A DNA stretch of 64,000 nt from Parapedobacter tibetensis. GTDB lineage: Bacteria > Bacteroidota > Bacteroidia > Sphingobacteriales > Sphingobacteriaceae. Under the pieces are notes generated by a model. It saw only the letters and a list, made by a program, of their open reading frames with translations. It was not told the origin of the DNA and ran no database searches. The position numbers and the translations under genes are program-made. Shown here in pieces: positions 1 to 9,413 of this stretch. The stretch's first letter is position 1; the number at the start of each line of letters is the position of its first letter. Where the stretch lies: positions 62,001 through 126,000 of the forward strand of contig NZ_JAMXBE010000011.1 in NCBI RefSeq assembly GCF_024704835.1, written 5' to 3'.

Positions 1-305
1 TTCTCTTATAGTCAGGAATATTGTGCCAAACCGAAATATTGAACCCACTAGGTAATGCCTTTCATCGCATCATACCAAAAGACTAAGCTGACTATCAACC
101 TAGTAATTGATTAAATCCAATATATACAATAGTTTTTTCTACGAGCGACCGTTATCTTTAAGTGGTGTCGTTATTATTTCTGTAGAAACAATTCCCCAAA
201 GTGTTGCCGGAAAAGGTGATTTGTCACACAGTTGCTGTCCGATGAAAAGACGCGGAAGACGAAAACCGCCCGACGAACAAAACAATAAATACTTATCTTT
301 GTACC
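1..305. other. Left-edge region without a recognised gene
   Basis: No convincing gene is seen here. A 136-codon open frame from 107 to 517 overlaps the better-supported gene at 306 in another frame and has no family-like motif. A TATCTTTG box (294-301), matching the Bacteroidota -7 consensus TAnnTTTG, lies just before the next gene. Confidence 0.4.
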
Positions 306-650
306 GTGAATGCTTCAGAAATCAACAAAAAATGGACGGCTTTGCAGCAAGAGACAGCAAAGCAGTTCGAGATGGAAATACCAGATATCAAAGTGCTTTT
401 GTTTCTCATTGGTGTACAGGAATTGGGCAAAGGCCCAATGAAGTTCAACAAAAGACAGAAGGAGGAATTGATGCATATTGCTACTTGCCGACTATTCAGT
501 GCAATGGGCTTTTATAAGCTGGAAGGGCTTGATCAAGATGGCTGGCCTCATTGGCACCTCGTCAATCCTATACCAAACTACACCTTACTGGAACAGGAAA
601 TGATTATCAAGTCGCTCATTATTGACTATTTTGATGAAGTCTATCAGTAG
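306..650 (+). CDS. Small hypothetical protein, 114 aa
   Basis: I do not recognise a named family. The protein is 114 residues, has no signal peptide or membrane segment, and looks like a compact alpha-helical cytosolic protein with a central hydrophobic stretch (KVLLFLIGVQELG) and an acidic C-terminus. It precedes a cyclophilin gene on the same strand with a 39-bp gap. The start is uncertain. Position 306 is a GTG, and the -7-like TATCTTTG at 294-301 would place transcription start around 308. The ATG at 372 (MEIPDIKVLL) is therefore a possible alternative, shortening the protein by 22 residues. That it is a real gene rests on the open frame, sensible amino-acid composition and operon-like placement; the function is unknown. 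Confidence 0.6.
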   Translation: MNASEINKKWTALQQETAKQFEMEIPDIKVLLFLIGVQELGKGPMKFNKRQKEELMHIATCRLFSAMGFYKLEGLDQDGWPHWHLVNPIPNYTLLEQEMIIKSLIIDYFDEVYQ

Positions 651-689
651 GGATAGGCCTATTGCTTAAAGGCATAACATAACAAATAC

Positions 690-1439
690 ATGAAGAAAAC
701 CATTATATTAATTACCCTCATCGCATGGCATGTTATATTACATGCAGCCAATCCACCCCACAAATATGTACGCATTATCACTTCCAAAGGCGAATGCCTG
801 TTGAAGTTGTACGAAGAAACGCCATTACATCGTGATAATTTCACCAAATTAGTCCGTGAGGGATATTATAAGGACTTGTTATTCCACCGTGTCATCCAAA
901 ATTTCATGATTCAAGGGGGCGATCCCAATTCTCGGTATGCCGCAGAGCGGCAACGCTTGGGAGAAGATGGGCCAGACTATACCATTCCCGCCGAATTCAA
1001 CGATAGCCTCTTCCATAAGAAAGGGGTTATAGCAGCAGCACGCGATAATAATCCTGAAAAGGCTTCAAGTGGATCCCAGTTTTATCTTGTACAAGGGCGT
1101 ATATTTACGGATAGGGGCCTAGATAGTTTGGAGCAAATGCGCCTTGGTGGACGCAAAATCCCCTCGTACCAACGCCAAGTGTATAAAATGCTTGGTGGCG
1201 TGCCCCATCTCGATCAAAATTATACTGTTTTTGGTGAGTTGATTTCAGGGGTGTCGGTAATCGATAGTATTGCTACAGTAAACACTGATCCGAACGACCG
1301 ACCGCTGGAAAACCAACGTATGGATATGTATTTGCTTACTAGGAGAGAAGCCATTAACCTTGAGCGGGAGCTAGCTGGTTTCGAACCCAAAAACAACATA
1401 TTGACTAAATTTTTAGATTTATTCAAGCCAAAATATTAA
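690..1439 (+). CDS. Exported cyclophilin-type peptidyl-prolyl isomerase
   Basis: This 249-residue protein catalyses cis-trans isomerisation of X-Pro bonds, helping exported proteins fold. An N-terminal hydrophobic stretch ending at HAA (about residue 20) is a Sec signal peptide, so it should act in the periplasm. The cyclophilin core is clear. FHRVIQNFMIQGGDP near residues 65-80 contains the catalytic Arg and the Phe and Gln of the active site, and SSGSQFYLVQG follows near residue 130. A charged insertion after the second motif and an extra C-terminal tail make it longer than minimal cyclophilins, which is common in Bacteroidota. The next gene, exonuclease III, starts about 70 bp downstream on the same strand. 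The assignment is secure; client proteins are unknown. Confidence 0.93.
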   Translation: MKKTIILITLIAWHVILHAANPPHKYVRIITSKGECLLKLYEETPLHRDNFTKLVREGYYKDLLFHRVIQNFMIQGGDPNSRYAAERQRLGEDGPDYTIPAEFNDSLFHKKGVIAAARDNNPEKASSGSQFYLVQGRIFTDRGLDSLEQMRLGGRKIPSYQRQVYKMLGGVPHLDQNYTVFGELISGVSVIDSIATVNTDPNDRPLENQRMDMYLLTRREAINLERELAGFEPKNNILTKFLDLFKPKY

Positions 1440-1508
1440 TAGTTGTCGACGACCAGTGATGAATTACCGACCACTAATTACCTCCATTGGTCCCTAGTCA
1501 CAAAGAAA

Positions 1509-2276
1509 ATGAAAATCGTCACCTACAACGTCAATGGTATCCGTTCAGCCCTTCGGAAAGATTGGCTCTCATGGCTCAAAGCCTCCAAAGCAGATGTGGT
1601 GTGCCTACAGGAAATCAAAGCCACACCGGATCAATTACTGGAACTACAGCTTATTGAACAAATGGGCTATGAGCACTACTGGTACCCTGCTGAAAAAAAA
1701 GGATATAGCGGCACGGCCATCTTGACCAAAACTTCCCCCAAGCACGTTGAATACGGTTGCGGTCATGATGACTATGACCGCGAGGGCCGTATCATACGTG
1801 CAGATTTTGAAGGCATATCGGTGATGAGCACCTACTTCCCTTCGGGCACCACAGGCGATATTCGGCAGAATTTCAAGTATCGTTTTTTGGATGATTTCCA
1901 ACTATATAGTGATAAGTTGCGTCGCGAGCTGCCAAATCTTGTCATTTGTGGCGACTATAATATCTGCCATCGCTCCATCGATATTCACAACCCCATCAGT
2001 AACGCCAATTCATCCGGTTTTTTACCCGCCGAGCGCGAATGGATGGAAAACTTCGTCAACACTGGATACGTCGATTCATTCCGGCATCTCAACCCCGAAC
2101 CACACCACTATACCTGGTGGAGCTTCAGGGCTAACGCACGGGCACGCAACCTGGGTTGGCGTATCGATTACAATATGGCGAGCAAAACACTTGAAGATAA
2201 AATCGTCAGTGCTTACATCATGCCCGAAGCTGTACATTCTGACCATTGCCCGGTATTGCTCGAACTGGCTATTTAA
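1509..2276 (+). CDS. xth: Exodeoxyribonuclease III (AP endonuclease)
   Basis: This 255-residue Mg2+-dependent 3'-5' exonuclease and AP endonuclease acts in base excision repair. The EEP-fold motifs are all visible: NVNGIRS near the N-terminus, LQEIKA with the metal-binding Glu, GDYNICHRSIDIHNP with catalytic Asp and Asn, WRIDYNM, and the terminal SDHCPV containing the catalytic His. The open frame extends upstream to a TTG at 1443. The ATG at 1509 gives MKIVTYNVNGIRS, the normal N-terminus for the family, so I use it. The length matches the usual ~255 residues. It is cytosolic. The downstream tRNA-modification gene appears to have its own promoter. Confidence 0.95.
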   Translation: MKIVTYNVNGIRSALRKDWLSWLKASKADVVCLQEIKATPDQLLELQLIEQMGYEHYWYPAEKKGYSGTAILTKTSPKHVEYGCGHDDYDREGRIIRADFEGISVMSTYFPSGTTGDIRQNFKYRFLDDFQLYSDKLRRELPNLVICGDYNICHRSIDIHNPISNANSSGFLPAEREWMENFVNTGYVDSFRHLNPEPHHYTWWSFRANARARNLGWRIDYNMASKTLEDKIVSAYIMPEAVHSDHCPVLLELAI

Positions 2277-2368
2277 TGTGGGTAGTAATTTTATTAACGG
2301 TTTTGTTATCAGAAGCCATACGTTTCATCTTGTCATTACTGGAAAACGAACGGATAGATAATTTTCCG

Positions 2369-2376
2369 TATTTTTG
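2369..2376 (+). promoter_or_regulatory. Candidate -7 promoter box of the dihydrouridine synthase gene
   Basis: TATTTTTG fits the Bacteroidota -7 element TAnnTTTG. It lies 24 bp before the ATG at 2401 and overlaps the TTG at 2374, which argues that 2401 is the true start. No clear TTG -33 element is visible at the expected distance. Confidence 0.45.
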
Positions 2377-2400
2377 CAGCCGAATAATGTAATACACTGC

Positions 2401-3393
2401 ATGTCCGTGAAGATTGGAAATATCGATTTGGGTGAATTCCCTTTGCTCCTCGCACCCATGGAGGATGTAAGCGATCCACCCTTCCGTTTTGTGTGCAAGC
2501 AAAATGGGGTAGACATGATGTATACCGAGTTTATTTCCTCCGAAGGGCTTATCCGCGATGCGGCTAAAAGTCGGCAGAAGCTCGATATCTTCGAGTATGA
2601 GCGACCCATTGGCATCCAAATATTCGGTAGCGATATCAATACCATGCGCGAGGCTACCGAAATTGCCTCCCACGTTAATCCCGATCTGATAGACATCAAT
2701 TATGGCTGCCCCGTAAAAAATGTAGCCTGCCGTGGGGCAGGGGCGAGCTTGCTGCAAGATGTCGAAAAAATGGTGGCCATGACCAAGGCCGTAGTGGAGG
2801 CTACACCCTTACCCGTGACCGTGAAGACCCGCCTAGGCTGGGACGATAACACCAAAAACGTGTATGAAGTGGCCGAACGCTTGCAGGATGTGGGCATCCA
2901 AGCCCTCAGCATCCACGGTCGCACTCGTGCACAACTATACAAGGGGCAAGCCGATTGGCGCATGATTCGTGATATAAAGCACAATCCCCGCATACGCATT
3001 CCCATTTTTGGAAACGGCGACGTAGATAGCGTCGAGAAGGCTGCAGCTTGGCGTATGGAATATGAAGTGGATGGTATCATGATCGGTCGAGCATCCATAG
3101 GCTATCCTTGGATTTTCCGTGAAATCAAACATTTTTTCAATACAGGCGAACGATTAGCGGGCCCTACGATTATAGAGCGTGTGGACGTATGCCGTACCCA
3201 CCTGCAAAAATCCGTGGAATGGAAAGGCGACAAAACCGGTATTTTTGAGATGCGCCGACATTATGCCAACTATTTCAAAGGCATACCCCACTTCAAGGAA
3301 TACCGAATGAGATTGGTTTCACTTACCGACATCAACGATATCCATGCTGTACTTGATGAAATCAGCGAGCAATTCGAGATGGAAGTCGCTTAA
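2401..3393 (+). CDS. dusB: tRNA-dihydrouridine synthase (DusB-like)
   Basis: This 330-residue FMN-dependent flavoenzyme reduces uridine to dihydrouridine in tRNA. The Dus signature motifs are visible: APMEDVSDPPFR near the N-terminus (FMN phosphate region), and NYGCPVKNVACRGAGASLL around residue 90-110. The Cys in the second motif (ACRGAG) is the catalytic proton donor. KTRLGWD, SIHGRTRAQLYKG and GNGDVDS with MIGRASIG follow, forming the rest of the flavin-binding barrel. A TTG at 2374 would add nine residues, but it sits inside the promoter-like box, so ATG 2401 is chosen. The gene converges on the flippase gene with only 9 bp between them. DusB is the likeliest subgroup; other Dus classes are possible. 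Confidence 0.9.
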   Translation: MSVKIGNIDLGEFPLLLAPMEDVSDPPFRFVCKQNGVDMMYTEFISSEGLIRDAAKSRQKLDIFEYERPIGIQIFGSDINTMREATEIASHVNPDLIDINYGCPVKNVACRGAGASLLQDVEKMVAMTKAVVEATPLPVTVKTRLGWDDNTKNVYEVAERLQDVGIQALSIHGRTRAQLYKGQADWRMIRDIKHNPRIRIPIFGNGDVDSVEKAAAWRMEYEVDGIMIGRASIGYPWIFREIKHFFNTGERLAGPTIIERVDVCRTHLQKSVEWKGDKTGIFEMRRHYANYFKGIPHFKEYRMRLVSLTDINDIHAVLDEISEQFEMEVA

Positions 3394-3402
3394 CACTCCC
3401 CT

Positions 3403-4899
3403 TTACTTTTTTAATACCGCCATTAACGTCTTTCGCTCAGCAAAAAAGGCAATTGCCGCAAATGCGCATAACAACACATTGCCAATGATGACATGGCGAT
3501 CAAACACATCAAAGGCCAACCAGCAAACAGCTACTCCTGCCAAGATATAAGTGATGTTTTTGCCTACGCGATAGGGAATGGGATACCGCTGTTGTCCCCA
3601 AAGGTAGGATAACACGACCATACATGCATAGGCTAATAATGTGACCCAAACTGCACCTACGTAACTGAAACGAGGGATCAAAATCACATTAAGCACCACC
3701 GTCACGACCGCTCCGATTCCCGAAATATACAATCCAAACCGGGTCTGGTCGGTCAATTTATACCATATCGATAAGTTCATGTAAACACCCAACAACACAT
3801 AATTCAGCAACAAGATGGGCACAATATGCAGTCCCGACCAGTATAATGCCTGTTGTTCGGCACCATCGCCTTCGATAAAATATTTCAGCCAATCAATATT
3901 AGCAGTAATACCCACCATGACCAAAACCATGGCGATGATGAAATAGTCCATGATGAGTGCATAGATTTTACGGGCATTTTCATTTTTGGAATAACTAAAA
4001 AAGAATGGTTCTGCCCCTAAACGGAATGCTTGCACCGCTATGCTCAGGAATACAGCTATCTTAGATACAGCACCATATATTCCGTTGTCAATCTTCCCCG
4101 CCTCGCCGGGTATCAGCAGCGGTATCATGATTTTACCGAGGTATTCGTTGATGATAAACGAGATGTTGGCCACCAAAATGGGGAAGCTATAGGAAAGCAT
4201 ATCTACCAAAAGCTTACGCTCCACCTGCAGGCGGATCCGGCGGATTTCCGGAATCAAAAGCAGCAATGTCAGTCCACTGGCCACGAGATTGGCCATAAAT
4301 ACGTAGCCCAGCCAGCCGGGCTTGTACCAGCCTGCAAAATATGCTGCCGAGCTAGGCACCTGCTGCATCAGCCAAGGAATGGCCACAATCAACACTAGGT
4401 TGAGGCAAACGAATGTTAGGATATTAATCAGCTTAATCACCGCAAACCGGATGGGGCGACCTTGGGCACGCAATTGTGCAAACGGGATGACCGCAAGCGC
4501 ATCGGCCGCGAGGATAAGGGCAAAATAGCGCACATACCGGTTATAATCACTGTCGTACTGTCCGTTGTTTAGCCACGCGGCAATCGAGGCAGAAAACAAG
4601 AACATCGTCGCTAAAAAAAGGGCTGAAGCAAATAAGATAACCACGAAGCTGTTGTTGAGCACCTTCTTTTGGTTGCCCTCATGCTTTTGCAAATAGCGGA
4701 AGAAGGTCGTTTCCATGCCAAAAGCAAGCACGGCATTGATCATGGCCGCCCAGCTATATAGTTGGGTGAAAATTCCATATACGGCCGTAGGGAACTGCCG
4801 TACAAAAAGCGGCGTGAGCACAAAATTAATTAGCCTTGCGATGATGGTACTCAACCCATAGATTGCGGTTTGACCGGCAAATTTTTTTAGTGCAGACAA
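3403..4899 (-). CDS. Polysaccharide flippase, MOP/Wzx-like
   Basis: This 498-residue integral inner-membrane protein of the MOP superfamily probably flips lipid-linked oligosaccharides across the membrane during surface polysaccharide or O-antigen assembly. About 12-14 hydrophobic helices run through the whole protein. It begins with MSALKKFAGQTAIYGLSTI, a typical start for Bacteroidota polysaccharide biosynthesis proteins. Loops contain the usual small-residue and proline patterns, such as FSFPILVANIS-type kinks. It starts 18 bp after the acylphosphatase gene, so the two are probably cotranscribed. There are no glycosyltransferase neighbours, so the cargo is unknown. Relatives in this family also include peptidoglycan lipid II flippases, which I consider less likely. 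Confidence 0.85.
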   Translation of the reverse strand: MSALKKFAGQTAIYGLSTIIARLINFVLTPLFVRQFPTAVYGIFTQLYSWAAMINAVLAFGMETTFFRYLQKHEGNQKKVLNNSFVVILFASALFLATMFLFSASIAAWLNNGQYDSDYNRYVRYFALILAADALAVIPFAQLRAQGRPIRFAVIKLINILTFVCLNLVLIVAIPWLMQQVPSSAAYFAGWYKPGWLGYVFMANLVASGLTLLLLIPEIRRIRLQVERKLLVDMLSYSFPILVANISFIINEYLGKIMIPLLIPGEAGKIDNGIYGAVSKIAVFLSIAVQAFRLGAEPFFFSYSKNENARKIYALIMDYFIIAMVLVMVGITANIDWLKYFIEGDGAEQQALYWSGLHIVPILLLNYVLLGVYMNLSIWYKLTDQTRFGLYISGIGAVVTVVLNVILIPRFSYVGAVWVTLLAYACMVVLSYLWGQQRYPIPYRVGKNITYILAGVAVCWLAFDVFDRHVIIGNVLLCAFAAIAFFAERKTLMAVLKK

Positions 4900-4917
4900 G
4901 TTTTCAATGCGTTAAAG

Positions 4918-5217
4918 TCAACTACCCAATTTCTTGATGACTTCAAAATTACGATAGTTTTTTACTTCTCCCTCATGATACGCTACCTTTTCAACTAGAG
5001 CTCTATCAGGTCCTTCATTGCACCATTCAAGAAAAGCGTCTAAAGCGAAGCGGTCGCCTTCTGCTTCGATATAAACGGTGCCGTCGGGTATATTGCACAC
5101 AATACCTTTCACACCGAGTTGATTGGCCACCGCTTTAGTAGCCAGGCGAAAGTATACCCCCTGTACCTTGCCTGATACGATTATGCTGAGATGTTTGATG
5201 TTTTTGTCATTAGCCAT
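4918..5217 (-). CDS. acyP: Acylphosphatase
   Basis: This 99-residue cytosolic enzyme hydrolyses the carboxyl-phosphate bond of acyl phosphates. Both acylphosphatase signatures are present. GKVQGVYFR carries the catalytic Arg in the phosphate-binding loop, and KGIVCNIPDGTVYIEAEG contains the conserved Asn that positions the nucleophilic water. The length is the family norm. It lies 24 bp downstream of the GH29 fucosidase gene and just before the flippase gene, all on the minus strand. It could be the tail of the locus A transcript, but a function in glycan use is not implied. The identification is firm. Confidence 0.93.
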   Translation of the reverse strand: MANDKNIKHLSIIVSGKVQGVYFRLATKAVANQLGVKGIVCNIPDGTVYIEAEGDRFALDAFLEWCNEGPDRALVEKVAYHEGEVKNYRNFEVIKKLGS

Positions 5218-5241
5218 TCCCGTTCCCTTCGTCTTGCACGA

Positions 5242-6621
5242 TCACTGCAATATCCCTTCCAATTTAAATACCCAAGCATGTGCACAAGGCATTTCGGCTG
5301 GACCAACGGCAGGAGGTGTAATGGATAATGCCTTGCCTTTGCTGCTTGTTTTAATCGTTGCATCCGAACCCAACAAGGAGACGTTTTGGGGTTTCCCGTC
5401 AATAGGCACATGAATAGGTTGCTCAGGCCAGCGGGTACAGATGACATAGAGATCGTTGCCTTTGCGTGTATAATAAACAGGCTCATTCGCTTTATTATTG
5501 GGGCGTTCCTGCCATGCCGTTGTCCCATAGATGGCGTCACCATTCACGGCTAGCCATTCCCCCATGTCAAGCAAACGTTGCTCCATGATTACGGGGATAA
5601 GGCCGTTAGCCTTAGGCCCCACGTTAAGTAAGAGGTTACCTCCGTTGCTTACCTTATCTATTAATAGATCGATGAGTTGCTTGGACGAGAAATAATGTGC
5701 GGTGGTTTCGAATTGATTGTACCCATATGACGTGCCAATGCCCCGGCTTTCTTCCCAAGGGTGGGTAGCTTTATCACCTATACCCTTCTCATTATGAATC
5801 AAATCGTATTCCGTGGTATAGTAATCGCCGTGTTTGCTGCGGGTTTCCTTGCCCCAACGGTCATTCACCACTACATGCTCTTTTACCGGAGATTCATTAT
5901 ACAGCCAGGCCAAAAATTCAACACTCTTCAATGTCTCACTCGGATAGTCCCATTCACCGTCTGAAAAAATGATCTCAGGTTGGTAGGCACTGACTAACTC
6001 CTTCATTTGGGGAATCATGTGGGTATCCACCCAGTTGTGGATGGTTTCTTTTTTATAGAGCGGGTGGCTCCATTCCAGCAAGGAGTAGTAGAATCCCATA
6101 TGAAGCCCGGCATCCTTTACCGCTTGCGTGAGTTCTCCCGCTAAATCACGATTGGCACCGATATCCATACTGTTCCATCGGGGGCTATATTGGCTAGGCC
6201 ATAAACAAAATCCATCATGGTGCTTGGACGTGAGCACGACATATTTAGCTCCTGCACGCTTAAATAGATCTGCCCATTTGTTGGCCTGAAAATGCTCCGC
6301 TTTAAACATCGGGGCAAAATCACGGTAAGTGATGTGGTCACCGTACGTCTTGCGGTGGTATTCAGCAAAAAACTTGTTGCCATGCAACAGCCGGTTTTCA
6401 TAATGCTCGGCATATTTTTCATATACTCCTTCTACTTCATCTACTGGGGCATAGGCAGGCACCGAGTAAGGCCCCCAATGGATGAAGATGCCAAATTTGG
6501 CATCAGACCACCATTGTGGGGTTTCGCGTTTGTCAAGCGATTCCCAATTGGGTTGGTAGGATTGGGCTAGCAATGAGGTTGTGGTACATAGTACAAGTAG
6601 TTGCATCAATAAGTATTTCAT
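5242..6621 (-). CDS. Alpha-L-fucosidase, GH29
   Basis: This 459-residue retaining exo-glycosidase of family GH29 releases alpha-L-fucose. A signal peptide (MKYLLMQLLVLCTTTSLLAQ) sends it to the periplasm. The GH29 N-terminal barrel motifs are clear: KFGIFIHWGPYSVPA near residues 42-57, KYVVLTSKHHDGFCLWPS near 126-143, then IIFSDGEWDYPSE. In the last of these, Asp221 is the probable nucleophile. The barrel ends with a gNLLLNVGPK motif, followed by a short beta-sandwich tail, as in the family. It is the last gene of locus A, 84 bp after the EEP-fold lipoprotein, and is the only glycoside hydrolase there. Fucosylated glycan is therefore the likely target of locus A. Linkage specificity cannot be read from sequence. 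Confidence 0.93.
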   Translation of the reverse strand: MKYLLMQLLVLCTTTSLLAQSYQPNWESLDKRETPQWWSDAKFGIFIHWGPYSVPAYAPVDEVEGVYEKYAEHYENRLLHGNKFFAEYHRKTYGDHITYRDFAPMFKAEHFQANKWADLFKRAGAKYVVLTSKHHDGFCLWPSQYSPRWNSMDIGANRDLAGELTQAVKDAGLHMGFYYSLLEWSHPLYKKETIHNWVDTHMIPQMKELVSAYQPEIIFSDGEWDYPSETLKSVEFLAWLYNESPVKEHVVVNDRWGKETRSKHGDYYTTEYDLIHNEKGIGDKATHPWEESRGIGTSYGYNQFETTAHYFSSKQLIDLLIDKVSNGGNLLLNVGPKANGLIPVIMEQRLLDMGEWLAVNGDAIYGTTAWQERPNNKANEPVYYTRKGNDLYVICTRWPEQPIHVPIDGKPQNVSLLGSDATIKTSSKGKALSITPPAVGPAEMPCAHAWVFKLEGILQ

Positions 6622-6705
6622 AGCTTGAATCCGTAGGATCTTATCTGATTTGTTATTAATTGGATTCCGCTAATATCGCGATTTGTTTTGAAAACTTGCA
6701 ACTCC

Positions 6706-7557
6706 CTATTCCATATGACGAATAGCCGCCACTACCGGAAGATGATCAGAAGGATAACGCTGGTCTTTGGCATCGGTTAGCACCGCATATTTTGATACAT
6801 CGAAATGCTTACTTACGAATATATAATCAATACGATGCTTCATTAGTGCAGTGAAATTAAAAGAATTAGTAGTCCCTACAGGACCATAAGGCGGTAACTT
6901 TGAAATGGAATAAGTGTCATTAAGTATCGATGAAATGGCTTTAATCTGTTCAGTTTCCGGTGTAGAGTTAAAATCTCCAGTGCAAATAACAGGCTCATCC
7001 TTAGCGATTTCCTTTATTTTTGACACCATTAGCTTTCCCGATTCCTGACGGGCAATTACCCCTTGATGGTCAAAATGTGCGTTGAATACGTAAAACTGTT
7101 TTTTGGTATCCTTATCCTCGAATTTTGCCCACGAACATATCCTATTGCAACAAGTCGCATCCCAGCCCAATCCGGGTTCATCCGGAGTTTCGCTCAGCCA
7201 AAAGTTTCCAGAATCAATGACTCTAAAGCGGTCTTTCTTATAAAGAATCGCCGAATGTTCGCCGGCATGCTCACCATCATCACGGCCTGCTCCAAAGTAG
7301 GCATACGCTGGTATTTCACAAAGGTCATTTAATTGGTGAATAAAACCTTCTTGGGTACCGATAATATCAAAATCGTGGTATTGGATCAAGGCTTTTACAT
7401 TTTCCTTACGGTGAGGCCATGCATTTAGGCTATCCCTTGGTGTGTCCATCCGCAGGTTATAGCTTGCCACATTGATGTCGGTGGTACCGTTCCGTTTTTG
7501 GCCACATCCGGCAAAAATGAAAAAACAGGAGAAAACGATTATAATAGATGCTCTCAT
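6706..7557 (-). CDS. Lipoprotein of the endonuclease/exonuclease/phosphatase fold
   Basis: This 283-residue exported EEP-superfamily hydrolase is probably a metal-dependent phosphodiesterase or phosphatase. The ATG at 7557 gives MRASIIIVFSCFFIFAGCGQ, a lipoprotein signal with a FAGC lipobox; a frame extension to 7617 spoils the signal. The fold motifs are present in order: NVASYNLRMDT, GTQEGF with the metal-ligand Glu, CTGDFNSTPE, RIDYIFVSK, and PSDHLPVVAAIRH with the catalytic His. It is more like sphingomyelinase- or carbon-catabolite-type EEP proteins than like exonuclease III, though the real substrate is unknown. It lies between SusD and the fucosidase in locus A, so it may remove a phosphate-containing decoration from the glycan. 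That role is inference. Confidence 0.85.
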   Translation of the reverse strand: MRASIIIVFSCFFIFAGCGQKRNGTTDINVASYNLRMDTPRDSLNAWPHRKENVKALIQYHDFDIIGTQEGFIHQLNDLCEIPAYAYFGAGRDDGEHAGEHSAILYKKDRFRVIDSGNFWLSETPDEPGLGWDATCCNRICSWAKFEDKDTKKQFYVFNAHFDHQGVIARQESGKLMVSKIKEIAKDEPVICTGDFNSTPETEQIKAISSILNDTYSISKLPPYGPVGTTNSFNFTALMKHRIDYIFVSKHFDVSKYAVLTDAKDQRYPSDHLPVVAAIRHME

Positions 7558-7637
7558 AATTACATGCTTGATTTGTAATGATATGGCAGAGGCCATAAAG
7601 CAGCCCCTGCCATTCATGATGAAATAAACTATATGAA

Positions 7638-9401
7638 CTACCAGCCCGGATTTTGTCCAAGTGCCGGATTCCGATCCCGATCAGTTTCGGGAATGGGATA
7701 TAGGTACTTTTTATCCAGCCATTCGCGGACTCCAGGGTTCCACCTCACCTCACCCGATGTTCCATTGGACAGTTGTATCCTCCCCGTAGCCGTAGATGGA
7801 GATACATCCACAAAAGCAATTGAAGGATTCGTAGAAGTTGGCTTGCTTCCCTGATAGAAATAAACATCCATGATCCCATCCTCGTTCAGATCATACTCAC
7901 CCAAAGCGGGCACATACATACCATTCATCGGGGCATCCTGGAACAGCTTACCAATTCGCCATCTTTTTAAGTCATCGGGTCGAAGCCCTTCGAAGATCAA
8001 TTCAACGGCTCGTTCGCGCATAACTTCAAGCAATACCGCATTGGTAAACTTTCCTTGGTAAAAATTAACCAGGTATGGGTCAGCAATGGATGGCATGGTA
8101 GTGAGTGTTGCACCCGTGATACCGGCACGCTGGCGCAAAGCGCCAATAGTTGCTGCCCATGTCGCATTGGTCATTGCACCTAATTCTGCCAAAGCCTCCG
8201 CCTTGTTCAACAATACCTCTCCCCAACGCATGATGATGTGGGCATTATCATTCCTACTTTCATCATCATAAGGGAAGCGCTCGTCATAACACCACTTTAT
8301 GGGCTGGTATCCGGTAACCGTCTGATTGAAATTTGGAGGTGCCACCATGGGAACCCCGTTTTCAGTTCGTCGATAGTCTCCCAAGCGGATGGTTTGTTTC
8401 AGCCGCAGGTCACGATCTTTTACTTCATCCACAAATGGTGTCATTTGATAATTCGGGTTATCGGTAAAAGGCGTGCCATCCAGCTTGAGGTAGGTGTTTA
8501 CAAAATTACGGGTCAAACTTGGGCGGTTGCCATATGTTGGGCTTATAAACCGCCGGTTTGCCGAACTGAATACCTGTAGGCTGGCATCCAATGCCACGGC
8601 CAAGATCGTTTCGTCTGCATAAGGAGTTTTGGTGATGAAAATCTCGCGGTAAGACCGCGCTTGTAATGTGCCCTGATGCAAGGAGAAGCCTGCGATGTTG
8701 TCCGCCTCTTTTATCACCTCTTGGTACCATGCATCAGCAGTAGACTGCATGTTATAATCCGTATGGTACTTCCTAAAAGACGCCTCATAGAGACATATCC
8801 TTGTTTTATAGGCTCGAGCAACATTGTTGGTAATCCTAGTGCTCGTAGGGTCCGTTGCCAATGTAATGTTTGTTATGGCGTAATCAAGATCGGCCAACAC
8901 ATTATCCATTACTTCGAAACGGTTTGTACGAGGTCCGTGTAGCGTAAGACTGTCTGTTATTTCGATCGTTCTGTCAATCCAAGGCACATCCCCAAAGCGT
9001 TTTACTTTATCAAAATAAAACAATGCGCGAAAGAAACGGGCCATCCCAATGTAATGATTTTTCTCAGGCACGGTGCTTTCTTCGGCATTCTCAATAAAAT
9101 AGTTGATATTACGGAGGTCTGTCCAACTCCATCCAGAGCTTGTAATGGGGCTTAACGCCCCGGGGGCCAATAAATTATCCACCCCGTTTCGGGCAACCAA
9201 ATCCGATACATCGTCACTCTGAAACACACCAACATCTGTTCCGGGCAAAATATCATAAAACGAGTTGGCATAAAGTTCAAGACCGCTTGCTGAGCCAAAG
9301 ATCGCCTGATTTGTTGCGGTATCCACGGGGATTTCATCCAGATCGCATGACGCTAGCGAGATGATGATCAATATTGGCAATAAATAACGAAATGTCTTCA
9401 T
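7638..9401 (-). CDS. SusD/RagB-family glycan-binding lipoprotein (locus A)
   Basis: This 587-residue surface lipoprotein forms the lid of the SusCD importer and binds the target glycan. The signal peptide ends in SLASC, giving a lipidated Cys19. The N-terminal SusD helical region (TPR-like) and the C-terminal RagB/SusD nutrient-uptake region are both recognisable. RWGEVLLNKAEALAELG sits mid-protein, followed by the AVELIFEGLRPDDLKRWR segment and the terminal YPIPETDRDRNPALGQNPGW, which is the hallmark SusD ending. It follows SusC by 12 bp, the standard arrangement. At 587 residues it is slightly long for a SusD. The substrate is not deducible from sequence, but the neighbouring GH29 suggests fucosylated glycan. 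Confidence 0.95.
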   Translation of the reverse strand: MKTFRYLLPILIIISLASCDLDEIPVDTATNQAIFGSASGLELYANSFYDILPGTDVGVFQSDDVSDLVARNGVDNLLAPGALSPITSSGWSWTDLRNINYFIENAEESTVPEKNHYIGMARFFRALFYFDKVKRFGDVPWIDRTIEITDSLTLHGPRTNRFEVMDNVLADLDYAITNITLATDPTSTRITNNVARAYKTRICLYEASFRKYHTDYNMQSTADAWYQEVIKEADNIAGFSLHQGTLQARSYREIFITKTPYADETILAVALDASLQVFSSANRRFISPTYGNRPSLTRNFVNTYLKLDGTPFTDNPNYQMTPFVDEVKDRDLRLKQTIRLGDYRRTENGVPMVAPPNFNQTVTGYQPIKWCYDERFPYDDESRNDNAHIIMRWGEVLLNKAEALAELGAMTNATWAATIGALRQRAGITGATLTTMPSIADPYLVNFYQGKFTNAVLLEVMRERAVELIFEGLRPDDLKRWRIGKLFQDAPMNGMYVPALGEYDLNEDGIMDVYFYQGSKPTSTNPSIAFVDVSPSTATGRIQLSNGTSGEVRWNPGVREWLDKKYLYPIPETDRDRNPALGQNPGW

Positions 9402-9413
9402 GATTATTCAAGA

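Noticed and set aside
107-517. 136-codon open frame at the left edge
   Set aside because: It overlaps the better-supported 306-650 gene in a different frame, has no family motif and shows Cys/Arg/Lys-rich patchy composition.
1443-1508. 22-residue N-terminal extension of exonuclease III from a TTG
   Set aside because: Family proteins begin with MKIVTYNVNGIRS, which is provided by the ATG at 1509.
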